The notes under the pieces are model-generated. The model was not told the origin of the DNA. It saw only the letters and a program-made list of their open reading frames with translations, and did not search any database. The position numbers and the translations under genes are program-made. From Oscillospiraceae bacterium (GTDB taxonomy: Bacteria; Bacillota; Clostridia; Oscillospirales; Oscillospiraceae), in contig JAHAWY010000039.1 of NCBI GenBank assembly GCA_018385135.1, positions 1 to 43,609 on the forward strand: a DNA stretch of 43,609 nt, given 5' to 3'. Shown here one piece after another: positions 1 through 9,037 of this stretch. Numbering within the stretch: the stretch's first letter is position 1; each line of letters starts with the position of its first letter.

Positions 1-717
<717 letters not shown>

Positions 718-770
718 TCCGTCTGAAAGCCAAGGCTTTAGATGAGATAAGCTCTCGCCTTAGGGCAGTG

Positions 771-814
771 AAATTGAAATGCCTCAGGGAATTTTCCCTG
801 AGGCATTTCAATTT
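771..814. terminator. Bidirectional terminator between nifJ and the PPTase gene
   Basis: A perfect 20-bp stem (771-790 with 795-814) has a 4-base loop ATTT. The A-rich start and T-rich end let it serve both convergent genes. Confidence 0.85.
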
Positions 815-863
815 ATATATCTAGCGCAATTTTATATGACGGTATTGCGTTATTATAAGCGGA

Positions 864-1481
864 CTAATCGAGCCGAAAGCCCTTTGGGTAGGATTGAAGG
901 GGTCTGTCCTTTTTTAAAAGCTGCTTTGCGGGTATCTCGATTAGCTTATTGGGAAAGCTGCCGTCAAAAGTGGAAACGGAGATAACAGCTCCCTCAACGT
1001 CCTTATATATGCGGCATTTTGCGCCCTCAACAGGCGCGACTATTTTTCCCAGACGCCGATAAAAGCGCATCGTTCGCAAATCGCCCTCGCCGGTAAGCTT
1101 AAAAAGACTCTCCCGCAAAGTCCAGATTTCCAGAAAGCTTAAAAACTCGCGCTCCTCGGCTGTGGTAAGCTTTTCAATAACACGCCGGGAGACAGCGCGG
1201 TCCGCAGGCTCGGTGTCGATGCCGACAGGGGAGTGCGAAAGCGCGCAGACAACGTGCGTATCGCTGTGGCTGACAGAAAAATTAAGCTCCGGCTCTGAGC
1301 TGAAAGCGGGTCGGCCCAGAAGCTGCCGTTCGATTTTCGGCAGCATGGCGCGCCCGGCGCAGTCGGCATATGCCGCCGCCAGGAGAGAAACGCCGAAAGC
1401 AGAGCCGCGGCTTTTGCTTGTTCCGGGATAAAGTGCGCGGCTTTCGTCAAGCCCGCGTATATCTGCATAGTAAATACGCAT
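864..1481 (-). CDS. 4'-phosphopantetheinyl transferase, Sfp type
   Basis: This 205-residue protein carries both family signatures: VGIDTE, preceded by NFSVSHSDTHVV (the SxSH phosphate/CoA-binding region), and WTLRESLFKLTGEG, which corresponds to the WxxKEAxxK Mg2+-binding helix with Arg for the first Lys and Ser for Ala. The family transfers the phosphopantetheine arm of CoA onto a serine of acyl- or peptidyl-carrier proteins. The length is slightly short for Sfp (about 220) but complete. The start is set by AAAGGAGG seven bases upstream. No carrier protein, polyketide or peptide synthetase gene lies in the window, so the substrate is unknown; it could be the housekeeping enzyme if no AcpS is encoded. 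It converges on nifJ through a shared terminator. Confidence 0.9.
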   Translation of the reverse strand: MRIYYADIRGLDESRALYPGTSKSRGSAFGVSLLAAAYADCAGRAMLPKIERQLLGRPAFSSEPELNFSVSHSDTHVVCALSHSPVGIDTEPADRAVSRRVIEKLTTAEEREFLSFLEIWTLRESLFKLTGEGDLRTMRFYRRLGKIVAPVEGAKCRIYKDVEGAVISVSTFDGSFPNKLIEIPAKQLLKKDRPLQSYPKGFRLD

Positions 1482-1565
1482 GGGTCAGCCTCCTTTGGCA
1501 GAGCTTGAAACTGCTGCCAAAATGAATTTGCGGTGCGAAATCATGTATAGTGACTGCTTGCGGTC

Positions 1566-1646
1566 ATTGTACCACAAAATGTCGAGATTTTGTACTACCA
1601 TTTTTGTAACCATTATGTTATAATGACTGCTAAAGCAGTTGTTATA
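1566..1646. promoter_or_regulatory. Divergent promoter region with palindromes
   Basis: For the lipoprotein operon there is a perfect extended -10, TGTTATAAT (1616-1624), with no good -35. For the PPTase gene the opposite strand carries TGGTACAAT (1574-1566), also an extended -10. Between them is a 7-bp inverted repeat, ACAAAAT (1574-1580) with ATTTTGT (1587-1593). The plus-strand -10 itself begins a 12-bp imperfect inverted repeat (1619-1630 with 1635-1646, two G-T pairs). Both repeats are candidate operators; no regulator can be named. Confidence 0.5.
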
Positions 1647-1764
1647 GCATTCTGTGTCGAACGTGCCGGATTTTTGCCGCGTAAGCGCTTAGACCGGGGC
1701 TTGTGCGCGCAGCATAAAAGTCAAATCGCGCACATTGAGACCAAGTGAACGGAGGTGTCGGAAT

Positions 1765-3090
1765 ATGCTGCGAAAAATCGCTGTCTTTTTAGCGGCGGCG
1801 TTTATTATCTGCTCATTTTCCGCCTGCACCGTTCAGGAGATAGACGAGCTTTACAGCCTACCGCAGCCGCGCGAGGAGTATTTGCAGCTTCAAGCTCTCA
1901 TTGACGCGGAGATTGCAGCAGGCAGCGAATATTCAGCGCCGACCGCAGGCTCTTTTCGCCAGAGCGTTCAGCTCACCGACCTTGACGGCGACGGCGCGAA
2001 TGAAGCGCTTGCCTTCCTTGCGGGAGATGAGGGCGCGAAAATCTGTGTCTACCGCAAAATAGGCGAGACATATTCGCTTGCTCTTTCCATCATGGGCGAC
2101 GGAAGCGGCTGCGGGCGTGTGGAATATGCCGACCTTGACGGTGACGGCATTTCCGAGATCATGGTTTCGTGGCGCGTCAGCGGCGATATGCGTTTGCTCA
2201 AGGCATATTCCATCAAAAGCTGGGCCTCCACCGTTCTTTTTAGAACCAGCTGCACCGACTTCCAGATAGGCGACTTCAACATGGACGGAACTGCTGAAAT
2301 CGCCGTGCTCAAGTTTGAAGCCGGCGCCGGCTCGCTGGATATGTACAGTCTGGACGCAAGCGGCGAGATATTCCAGTCCTCCGCCAAGCTTTCCGCATCG
2401 CTTATGAGCATTGACCGCTTCCGTGTCGGTGCGATTGACGGGGGCATTCCGGCTCTTTTTGTTGAGGGACAATATACCGACGAGGAGAATACGCGCTTCT
2501 ACCTTACAGACATAATCATAAGCGTGGACGGCAAGCTTAAAAACATCACCCTCTCCACCGAAACGGGAGACAGCACGACAAAACGCCGCTATCAGGTATA
2601 CTGCACAGACATTAACAGCGACGGCGTCATGGATGTTCCGCTGGCTGAAAAAATGCTCACACAGCCCGGTTCAAGTGCCGAGAGCTACGTTTTTGACTGG
2701 TACTCCTACAGCATCGGCGGCGAAAGAGCGCTTTCTGCCTCCACCTACCACTGCGAGGCGGACGGTTGGTACATCATCCTGCCCGAACAGTGGCGAGAGG
2801 GCTTCACGGTGCGCCGCGAGACGAACGTTTTGTCGGGCGAGCGCGCGGTCGTGCTCTCTCAGGCGGATGCCGATGATAATATCAGCGATCTGCTGACCAT
2901 ATACGCTCTTTCGGGTGAGAACAAGCGTGACAGGGCAAAGATCCCCGGCAGATTTGTTTTGCTTCAGGGCGAAACGGTTATCTACGCAGCCAGACTTACC
3001 GGCTCGGAGCAGCCGAGCGAGGAGCAGCGCCGCGATTTGACAGACAGATTTCATCTTATCTATACCGAGTGGAACACGGGTGCGCTTTGA
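1765..3090 (+). CDS. Lipoprotein with FG-GAP/VCBS-like calcium-loop repeats
   Basis: The N-terminus is a lipoprotein signal (MLRKIAVFLAAAFIICSFSAC) with lipobox FSAC, so the mature protein should be lipid-anchored on the outer face of the membrane. At least four repeats contain DxDxDG-type loops: LDGDGANEA, LDGDGISEI, FNMDGTAEI and INSDGVMDV, as in FG-GAP beta-propeller blades. The C-terminal third has no recognisable domain. ATG 1765 is chosen over an upstream TTG (1735) because GGAGGTG precedes it at normal spacing and it starts directly on the signal peptide. The gene overlaps the likely transcript of the response regulator and sensor kinase downstream, so the three may form one unit in which the lipoprotein is an accessory of the sensor; that link is inference from position only. 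Confidence 0.72.
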   Translation: MLRKIAVFLAAAFIICSFSACTVQEIDELYSLPQPREEYLQLQALIDAEIAAGSEYSAPTAGSFRQSVQLTDLDGDGANEALAFLAGDEGAKICVYRKIGETYSLALSIMGDGSGCGRVEYADLDGDGISEIMVSWRVSGDMRLLKAYSIKSWASTVLFRTSCTDFQIGDFNMDGTAEIAVLKFEAGAGSLDMYSLDASGEIFQSSAKLSASLMSIDRFRVGAIDGGIPALFVEGQYTDEENTRFYLTDIIISVDGKLKNITLSTETGDSTTKRRYQVYCTDINSDGVMDVPLAEKMLTQPGSSAESYVFDWYSYSIGGERALSASTYHCEADGWYIILPEQWREGFTVRRETNVLSGERAVVLSQADADDNISDLLTIYALSGENKRDRAKIPGRFVLLQGETVIYAARLTGSEQPSEEQRRDLTDRFHLIYTEWNTGAL

Positions 3091-3133
3091 GCTTCTCCCG
3101 CGCCCCTACACAGCTATGGCGAGAAAGGAATTA

Positions 3134-3832
3134 ATGCGAATGAAAAAAGTTTTGGTTTTGGAGGACGAATCCAGTATCCGCAGCTTTGTTGTCATAAATC
3201 TTAAGCGCTCCGGCTATGAGCCCGTTGAGGCGGAGACGGGCGAAAAGGCTCTGGAGGAGCTGAAAAAGAACCCTGACATCCGTGTGGCACTTCTCGATGT
3301 AATGCTTCCGGATATCGACGGCTTTGAGGTCTGCCGCCGCATTCGCGCCTCCGGCTCGAAAATCGGCATAATCATGCTCACCGCCAAAAGTCAGGAGATG
3401 GATAAGGTCACGGGGCTTATGACCGGTGCCGACGACTATGTTACAAAGCCCTTTTCTCCCGCGGAGCTAACCGCCCGCATTGATGCGCTTTACCGGCGCA
3501 CAGGCGGCGAGGAGGGCGAGGAATCGGTAAGCGGTGAGCTTGTCAGCGGACCGTTTAAGCTCAACACCCGCAACCGGACACTGGAGAAAAACGGCGTTCG
3601 CATAAGACTTACGCAAATTGAATACTCCATCATGAAGCTGTTTATGGATAACCCCGGCAAGGCTCTCTCCCGCGAGGATATTTTAAACTCCGTCTGGGGC
3701 AGAGACTATTTCGGCGAGCTTAAAATCGTGGACGTAAATATTCGCCGTCTGCGAATTAAGATAGAGGACGACCCCACCATTCCGTCATACATCACGACGG
3801 TTTGGGGCTTCGGCTATAAATGGGGCTTCTGA
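3134..3832 (+). CDS. Response regulator, OmpR/PhoB family
   Basis: An N-terminal receiver domain (VLVLEDESS acidic pocket, phospho-acceptor Asp55 in LLDVMLPDIDG, conserved Lys in VTKPFS) is followed by a winged-helix domain with the usual RLTQIEYSIMKLF and DVNIRRLRIKIEDDP elements ending in TVWGFGYKWGF. It would be phosphorylated by the kinase encoded 68 bases downstream and act as a DNA-binding transcription factor. Two ATGs six bases apart (3134 and 3140) are possible starts after AAAGGA at 3124-3129; the first is reported. An in-frame start further upstream at 3080 would overlap the lipoprotein gene and has no ribosome binding site. Confidence 0.9.
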   Translation: MRMKKVLVLEDESSIRSFVVINLKRSGYEPVEAETGEKALEELKKNPDIRVALLDVMLPDIDGFEVCRRIRASGSKIGIIMLTAKSQEMDKVTGLMTGADDYVTKPFSPAELTARIDALYRRTGGEEGEESVSGELVSGPFKLNTRNRTLEKNGVRIRLTQIEYSIMKLFMDNPGKALSREDILNSVWGRDYFGELKIVDVNIRRLRIKIEDDPTIPSYITTVWGFGYKWGF

Positions 3833-3900
3833 CTTTAGGAGAGAAAGAGTTTTATTAAAGAGTTTAGAAACACGGCTTTAGCACGAGGGGCGGTGAGACA

Positions 3901-5310
3901 ATGAGCCTGAAGGGAATAAAGGGCAGATGGATGGTAAATGGCATAGCCGTTCTGCTGCTTATCATTCTTCTCGGCATAGCCGCCTTCTCCGTCTTTGTCT
4001 ACAACTACTACTACACCTCGGTGCGCACGGGTCTGGAGAACAAGGCGCAGACCGCGTCGGAGTTTTTCACGACCTATGTTTCCAAAACCTACCTTGAGTA
4101 TTACCAGAGTGCCTATCGCTACACGGAGACTTTCGAGGATAAGGACAGTCTGGAGCTTCAGTTTGTAAACAGCCGCGGCAGAGTCGAGGTGTCAAGCTAC
4201 GGCATTTCAGCCGGCTCCTCGCCGGGAACGCCGGATATCACAAACGCCCTTACCAAAGGCGAGATTTCAAGCTGGACCGGCAGCAACGCCGCTACGGGCG
4301 AAAGGATTATGGCGGTTTCCGCACCTATGCAGTATTCTGACGGCTCAATCGTCGGTGTAATGCGCTATGTTACGAGCCTAAAGCTTGTTGATAAGCGTAT
4401 TATGACCTCAGCGCTCTTTGCCTGCGGCGTGGGTCTGCTCATTCTGGTCATCGTTTTGCTTTCAAACTTCTATTTCATCAAAACGATAACAGAGCCTATC
4501 CATGAGCTGACTGTGCTTGCCCGGCAGATAGCCGAGGGCAGCTATGGTATTCAAACGGAAAAGAAATACGACGATGAGATAGGCGACCTTACCGACGCGA
4601 TTAACGAAATGTCGGCGAAGATCAGCCAATCCGAAAAAATGCAGACGGAGTTTATCTCCTCGGTGTCGCATGAGTTGAGAACACCGCTAACCGCCATAAC
4701 CGGCTGGAGCGAAACGCTTATGTACGACCCGGACCTCAAGGGCGACTCGCACCGGGGCGTTGCCATCATCTCAAAGGAGGCGGCGCGCCTTACAAAGATG
4801 GTTGAGGAGCTTTTGGAGTTTACCCGCATTCAGGATGGACGCTTCAATCTGAGCATTGAGCAGATGGACGTTGAAGCGGAGCTTGAAGACTCTGTCTTCG
4901 CATATGGCGAGCTGCTGCGGCAGGAGGAAATCGAGCTTGAATATACGCCGAGCGAGCAACCCGTGCCGGAAATCCCCGGCGACCCCGAACGTCTGCGTCA
5001 GGTATTCCTGAACATTCTGGATAACGCCGCGAAATACGGCAAATCCGGCAAGAGAATAGACATTGCCCTTGAAAAGCAGGGCGATTACATTGTTATCTGC
5101 GTGCGCGACCATGGTCCCGGCATACCGGAGGCGGAGCTGCCCTTTGTTAAGAACAAGTTTTACAAGGGAAGCTCAAAGGAGCGCGGCAGCGGCATAGGCT
5201 TGGCTGTTTGCGACGAGATAGTTACCCGTCACGGCGGCGAGCTTCTGGTTGAAAACGCCGAGGGCGGCGGAGTAAGAGTAACTGTCCGTTTGCCCGTTTC
5301 ACGAGGCTGA
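3901..5310 (+). CDS. Sensor histidine kinase
   Basis: Layout: transmembrane helix at about residues 13-35, an extracytoplasmic sensor region to about 165, a second helix (about 168-194), a HAMP linker, a HisKA domain with the phosphorylated His257 in SSVSHELRTPLTAITGW, and an HATPase domain with N box (LRQVFLNILDNAAKYG), G1 (VRDHGPGIP) and G2 (GSGIGLAV). It autophosphorylates in response to an unknown envelope signal and passes phosphate to the regulator upstream. The PhoR/WalK-like architecture and the linked lipoprotein suggest cell-envelope sensing, but the sensor domain is not recognised. The ATG follows GGGGCGGTGAG. Confidence 0.92.
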   Translation: MSLKGIKGRWMVNGIAVLLLIILLGIAAFSVFVYNYYYTSVRTGLENKAQTASEFFTTYVSKTYLEYYQSAYRYTETFEDKDSLELQFVNSRGRVEVSSYGISAGSSPGTPDITNALTKGEISSWTGSNAATGERIMAVSAPMQYSDGSIVGVMRYVTSLKLVDKRIMTSALFACGVGLLILVIVLLSNFYFIKTITEPIHELTVLARQIAEGSYGIQTEKKYDDEIGDLTDAINEMSAKISQSEKMQTEFISSVSHELRTPLTAITGWSETLMYDPDLKGDSHRGVAIISKEAARLTKMVEELLEFTRIQDGRFNLSIEQMDVEAELEDSVFAYGELLRQEEIELEYTPSEQPVPEIPGDPERLRQVFLNILDNAAKYGKSGKRIDIALEKQGDYIVICVRDHGPGIPEAELPFVKNKFYKGSSKERGSGIGLAVCDEIVTRHGGELLVENAEGGGVRVTVRLPVSRG

Positions 5311-5341
5311 GCCTTGCATTATCTTCCGAAAGGACTAAATA

Positions 5342-6295
5342 ATGAGCAAAAAAGAAAAAAATGAAACACAATTTCGCACCTCGATCGGCGGTCAGGCGTT
5401 GATAGAGGGCATCCTTATGCGCGGTCCTACCAAGCAGTCGATAGTGGTTCGCAAGCCTGACGGCGAGCTGGAAACAAAGCTGGAGGAGCCGAAATTCCTG
5501 CGCGAGCGCTATAAAATCTGCAATCTTCCCATCATTCGCGGAAGCATCGTATTTATTGAGTCTATGGTATACGGCGTCAAGGCGCTTACCTACTCAGCGA
5601 GCTTTCTGCCGGAGGAGGAGCAGGAGGAGCCGAGCAAATTCGATAAATGGATCGAGAAGAAATTCGGCATGGAAAAGGCGGAGAAGTTTATAATAGGCTT
5701 TGCTGTTTTCCTCGGCATCTGCCTTTCCGTCGGTCTTTTTATCCTTCTGCCGACTTTGCTTGCAGGCTTTGTTTCAAGCCTTACAGACTCCGCGGTGGTT
5801 CACAACCTCACAGAGGGCTTCATTCGCATCGTTATCTTCCTGCTGTATATGGTTTTCTGCACGCGAATGGCGGAGCTGAAGCAGGTTTTCCGCTATCATG
5901 GAGCGGAGCATAAAACGATTTTCTGCTACGAAAAGGGACTGGAGCTGACCGTTGAAAATGTTCGCAAGCAGTCACGCTTCCATCCCCGCTGCGGTACAAG
6001 CTTCTTGTTCGTCGTTATGATCATCAGCATCCTCGTGTTTTCCCTTGTTCGCTGGGAAAATGTTTGGATACGCATGGGACTGAGACTTTTGCTTCTTCCG
6101 ATAGTCGTAGGCATCTCATATGAAATACAGCGCTGGGTCGGCGCGCATGACAACTGGCTTTCCACAATACTCACAGCCCCCGGCAAGGCACTGCAAAGGC
6201 TCACCACCGCCGAGCCGGACGACGGAATGATAGAATGCGCCATCGAAGCGCTAAAGCTCGTTATTCCCGAGCAGAAGGGTCAGGACGCGTGGTAA
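5342..6295 (+). CDS. DUF1385 family membrane protein (YqhQ-like)
   Basis: The N-terminal SIGGQALIEGILMRGP is the strong signature of the DUF1385 (YqhQ) family, and YHGAEHKTIFCYE with FHPRCGTSFL follows between hydrophobic segments. Four or five membrane-spanning helices are visible (around residues 116-142, 158-174, 217-235 and 240-260). The molecular function is unknown in the family. It stands first in a run with prmC, recA, recX, rimO and pgsA, all on the same strand with short gaps; association with prmC is common in clostridia. The start is preceded by GAAAGGA at good spacing. Confidence 0.88.
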   Translation: MSKKEKNETQFRTSIGGQALIEGILMRGPTKQSIVVRKPDGELETKLEEPKFLRERYKICNLPIIRGSIVFIESMVYGVKALTYSASFLPEEEQEEPSKFDKWIEKKFGMEKAEKFIIGFAVFLGICLSVGLFILLPTLLAGFVSSLTDSAVVHNLTEGFIRIVIFLLYMVFCTRMAELKQVFRYHGAEHKTIFCYEKGLELTVENVRKQSRFHPRCGTSFLFVVMIISILVFSLVRWENVWIRMGLRLLLLPIVVGISYEIQRWVGAHDNWLSTILTAPGKALQRLTTAEPDDGMIECAIEALKLVIPEQKGQDAW

Positions 6296-6342
6296 AAGCG
6301 CCCTGCCCCATATCACAGCTATGCTGAAAGGACAGATAAGCA

Positions 6343-7200
6343 ATGCCGAGAACCTATAACCAGATATTTCTGGACGCGCGCAAAAGACTGAAAGAATACG
6401 GAGTCGAGGCGTATAGTCTCGAAGCAAGAGTGATTTTGGCACACGCGGCGGAAAAGAGCATGGATGTGCTCATGCGCGATATGCACCTTTACTCCGCGAC
6501 CGGTGTTGAAGAACGGGTGGAGGAGCTTATGAACCGCCGCCTGCGCGGCGAGCCTGTTGCCTACATAACCGGAGAATGGGAGTTTTACGGGATTCCGTTG
6601 GAGATAACAAGCGGCGTGCTGATCCCCAGGGCGGACACGGAGGTGCTGGTAGATACGGTCGTCAACGCCCTGCGCGGAAGAAAGATGGACGCACGAATTC
6701 TCGATTTGTGCAGCGGCAGCGGCTGCATCGGCTGCGCCATCGCCAAAACTCTGCCTGCCACCCGCGTTGTGCTGGTGGATAACAGCCGCAAGGCACTGGA
6801 GCTGTCAAAACGCAATGCGCTTAAAAATGACCTGCTGCCGCGCGTAAGCTTCATGGAGGCAGATGCTTTGGCTCAGCCGCCGATGATGCTTGGAAGCTTT
6901 GATATGCTCGTCTGCAACCCTCCCTATATCCCAAGCGCGGACATCATAGGGCTGGAGGTCTCTGTACGCGACTATGAGCCGCGCGCCGCGCTTGACGGCG
7001 GCGATGACGGGCTGGACTTTTACCGCAGTATTCTGTCGCGTTGGCGCAATGTTGTTCGTGTAGGCGGGGCAATGCTGTTTGAGGTGGGGATAGGTCAGGC
7101 GAACGACGTTGCCGAGCTGATGCGCGCGGCGGGACTTGCGGATATCGGCTTTGTTAAAGACACGCTCGGCATAGACCGCGTGGTATACGGAAAAATATAA
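6343..7200 (+). CDS. prmC: Peptide chain release factor N5-glutamine methyltransferase
   Basis: This 285-residue protein has the PrmC/HemK layout: an N-terminal helical domain for release-factor recognition and a Rossmann methyltransferase domain with the SAM motif LDLCSGSGCIGCAIA and the catalytic loop VCNPPYIPS, where NPPY holds the glutamine amide. It methylates the Gln of the GGQ motif in RF1 and RF2, raising termination efficiency. No prfA is adjacent in the window, unlike many bacteria. AAAGGA precedes the ATG. Confidence 0.93.
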   Translation: MPRTYNQIFLDARKRLKEYGVEAYSLEARVILAHAAEKSMDVLMRDMHLYSATGVEERVEELMNRRLRGEPVAYITGEWEFYGIPLEITSGVLIPRADTEVLVDTVVNALRGRKMDARILDLCSGSGCIGCAIAKTLPATRVVLVDNSRKALELSKRNALKNDLLPRVSFMEADALAQPPMMLGSFDMLVCNPPYIPSADIIGLEVSVRDYEPRAALDGGDDGLDFYRSILSRWRNVVRVGGAMLFEVGIGQANDVAELMRAAGLADIGFVKDTLGIDRVVYGKI

Positions 7201-7266
7201 ACCGCCGCACAGCGCAGCTTAGAGTGCTTGATGCGCGGAGCAATGAGAAATATGAGGTGAAGGCTA

Positions 7267-8376
7267 ATGGCAGAAAAGAAAAAGATTCCAATCACAACCG
7301 TCGGTCAGGCGGAGGATAAGAAAAAAGCCCTTGAAACGGCTCTCGCCCAAATCGAGAAGAACTACGGCAAGGGCGCAATTATGCGTCTGGGCGACGATAT
7401 ACCAATAAACGTTGAGGCGATTTCCACCGGCTCTTTGACGCTTGACCTGGCACTGGGCATCGGCGGCGTTCCCAGAGGACGCATCGTTGAGATTTACGGA
7501 CCGGAGTCATCGGGTAAAACCACCCTTGCTCTGCACATTCTCGCCAGCGCGCAGAAGGGCGGCGGCGAGGTCGCCTTTATCGACGTTGAGCACGCTCTCG
7601 ACCCGTCATATGCAAGAGCGCTGGGCGTTGATATCGACAGCCTTCTTATCTCTCAGCCGGACACAGGCGAGCAGGCGCTTGAAATCGTTGAAGCGCTCGT
7701 TCGCTCCGGCGCTCTGGATGTTGTCGTGGTAGACAGCGTCGCGGCGCTGCTGCCGCGCAGCGAGCTTGAGGGCGAGATGGGCGACTCCTCTGTCGGCGTG
7801 GTCGCCAGATTGATGTCTCAGGCTCTTAGAAAGCTCGCGGGCACGGTGTCGAAAACCCGCACCATAGTTATTTTTATCAACCAGCTTCGTGAGAAGATCG
7901 GTGTAATGTACGGCAACCCCGAAACCACCCCCGGCGGTCGTGCGCTGAAGTATTTTTCCAGCGTCCGCATCGACGTTCGCCGTGTTGAAACTCTCAAAAG
8001 CGGCGGCGAGATGATAGGCAACCGCACAAAAGCAAAGGTTATCAAAAACAAGGTCGCACCCCCCTTCAAGGAGGCGGAGTTTGACATTATCTACGGCGAG
8101 GGCATCTCCAAAATCGGAGAGATCCTCGATATCGCGGTTGACCTTGAAATAATCGACAAGGCCGGCGCGTGGTTCACCGTTGGCGAAACAAGGCTTCAAG
8201 GTCGTGATGCGGTTAAGGAATACCTAAAGGAAAACCCGGACGTTTGCGATGAGATCGAGCAGAAGATCCGCGAAAACGCCGCACAGGTCGCGGCAATGAA
8301 GAAAAAGCCCGCCGCTGTGAAAACTGTTGCCGCAAAAAAGGCTGTGGATGTCTCCGCGGACGATTTTGAGGGCTAA
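7267..8376 (+). CDS. recA: Recombinase RecA
   Basis: Nearly every RecA landmark is visible: Walker A ([13 protein letters not shown]), the catalytic Glu in FIDVEHALD, Walker B ([15 protein letters not shown]), loop L1 with GEMGDSSVG, loop L2 with [21 protein letters not shown], and the [12 protein letters not shown] segment. At 369 residues it has a slightly long, Lys/Ala-rich C-terminal tail (about residues 335-369) ending in acidic residues. It forms ATP-dependent filaments on single-stranded DNA for strand exchange and LexA cleavage. recX starts six bases after the stop, a usual pairing. No LexA box could be assigned with confidence upstream, so the promoter may lie further up the run. Confidence 0.98.
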   Translation: MAEKKKIPITTVGQAEDKKKALETALAQIEKNYGKGAIMRLGDDIPINVEAISTGSLTLDLALGIGGVPRGRIVEIYGPESSGKTTLALHILASAQKGGGEVAFIDVEHALDPSYARALGVDIDSLLISQPDTGEQALEIVEALVRSGALDVVVVDSVAALLPRSELEGEMGDSSVGVVARLMSQALRKLAGTVSKTRTIVIFINQLREKIGVMYGNPETTPGGRALKYFSSVRIDVRRVETLKSGGEMIGNRTKAKVIKNKVAPPFKEAEFDIIYGEGISKIGEILDIAVDLEIIDKAGAWFTVGETRLQGRDAVKEYLKENPDVCDEIEQKIRENAAQVAAMKKKPAAVKTVAAKKAVDVSADDFEG

Positions 8377-8382
8377 GCTTTC

Positions 8383-8997
8383 ATGCTTGTAACTGAGCTT
8401 AGGGAAACCTCATCGGGGCGCTTTGTCGTCGGCTTTTCGGACGGCTCGGAGCTGCGGGCGGGGCTTGACGCGGTGGCTGACCTGTCGCTTTATAAGGGCA
8501 GGGAGCTTGATGAGGACGAGTTTTCGCAGCTTTCCTCAGCCGCTGCGCTAAGTGCCTGCAAGGAGCGGGCACTGCGGCTTATCGGCATGAGACCAATGTC
8601 CTGCAAGGAGCTTTTCGATAAGCTTACCGAAAAGGGAGAAAGCCCCGAAAACGCCGAAACAGCCGTTTCATGGCTGCTTGAAATGCATTACATGGACGAC
8701 GAGCAGTATGCCGGCATGGTGGTTCGGCACTACGCCGCCAAGGGCTACGGCGTGCAGCGCATAAAAAACGAGCTATACCGCAGGGGCGTGCCGAAAAAGT
8801 ATTGGGAAAGCGCGCTTGAGGAAATGCCCGAAACAGAAGACACCGTGTATAAGCTCCTTTGCCGAAAGCTGAGAAGCGACGCGCCCGATAAGGCGGAACT
8901 AAAGCGCGCGGCGGACTCTCTCTTTCGCAGAGGTTACTCATGGGACGAAATAAAATCGGCAATAAACCGATTTCAGGACGAACACTATACGGACTGA
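8383..8997 (+). CDS. recX: Regulatory protein RecX
   Basis: The 204-residue sequence shows RecX-type three-helix repeats: LRLIGMRPMSCKELFDKL, a second repeat containing MDDEQYAGMVVRHYAAKGYG and RIKNELYRRGVPKKYW, and a third with RRGYSWDEIKSAI. RecX caps or destabilises RecA filaments and limits recombinase activity. It follows recA by six bases with no separate promoter visible, so translation is probably coupled and its level set by readthrough from recA. The first 60 residues form a variable N-terminal region. Confidence 0.9.
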   Translation: MLVTELRETSSGRFVVGFSDGSELRAGLDAVADLSLYKGRELDEDEFSQLSSAAALSACKERALRLIGMRPMSCKELFDKLTEKGESPENAETAVSWLLEMHYMDDEQYAGMVVRHYAAKGYGVQRIKNELYRRGVPKKYWESALEEMPETEDTVYKLLCRKLRSDAPDKAELKRAADSLFRRGYSWDEIKSAINRFQDEHYTD

Positions 8998-9037
8998 GCT
9001 TAATAATTTCAGGGCTTAGCCCGTTTTAGGAGGAAAC

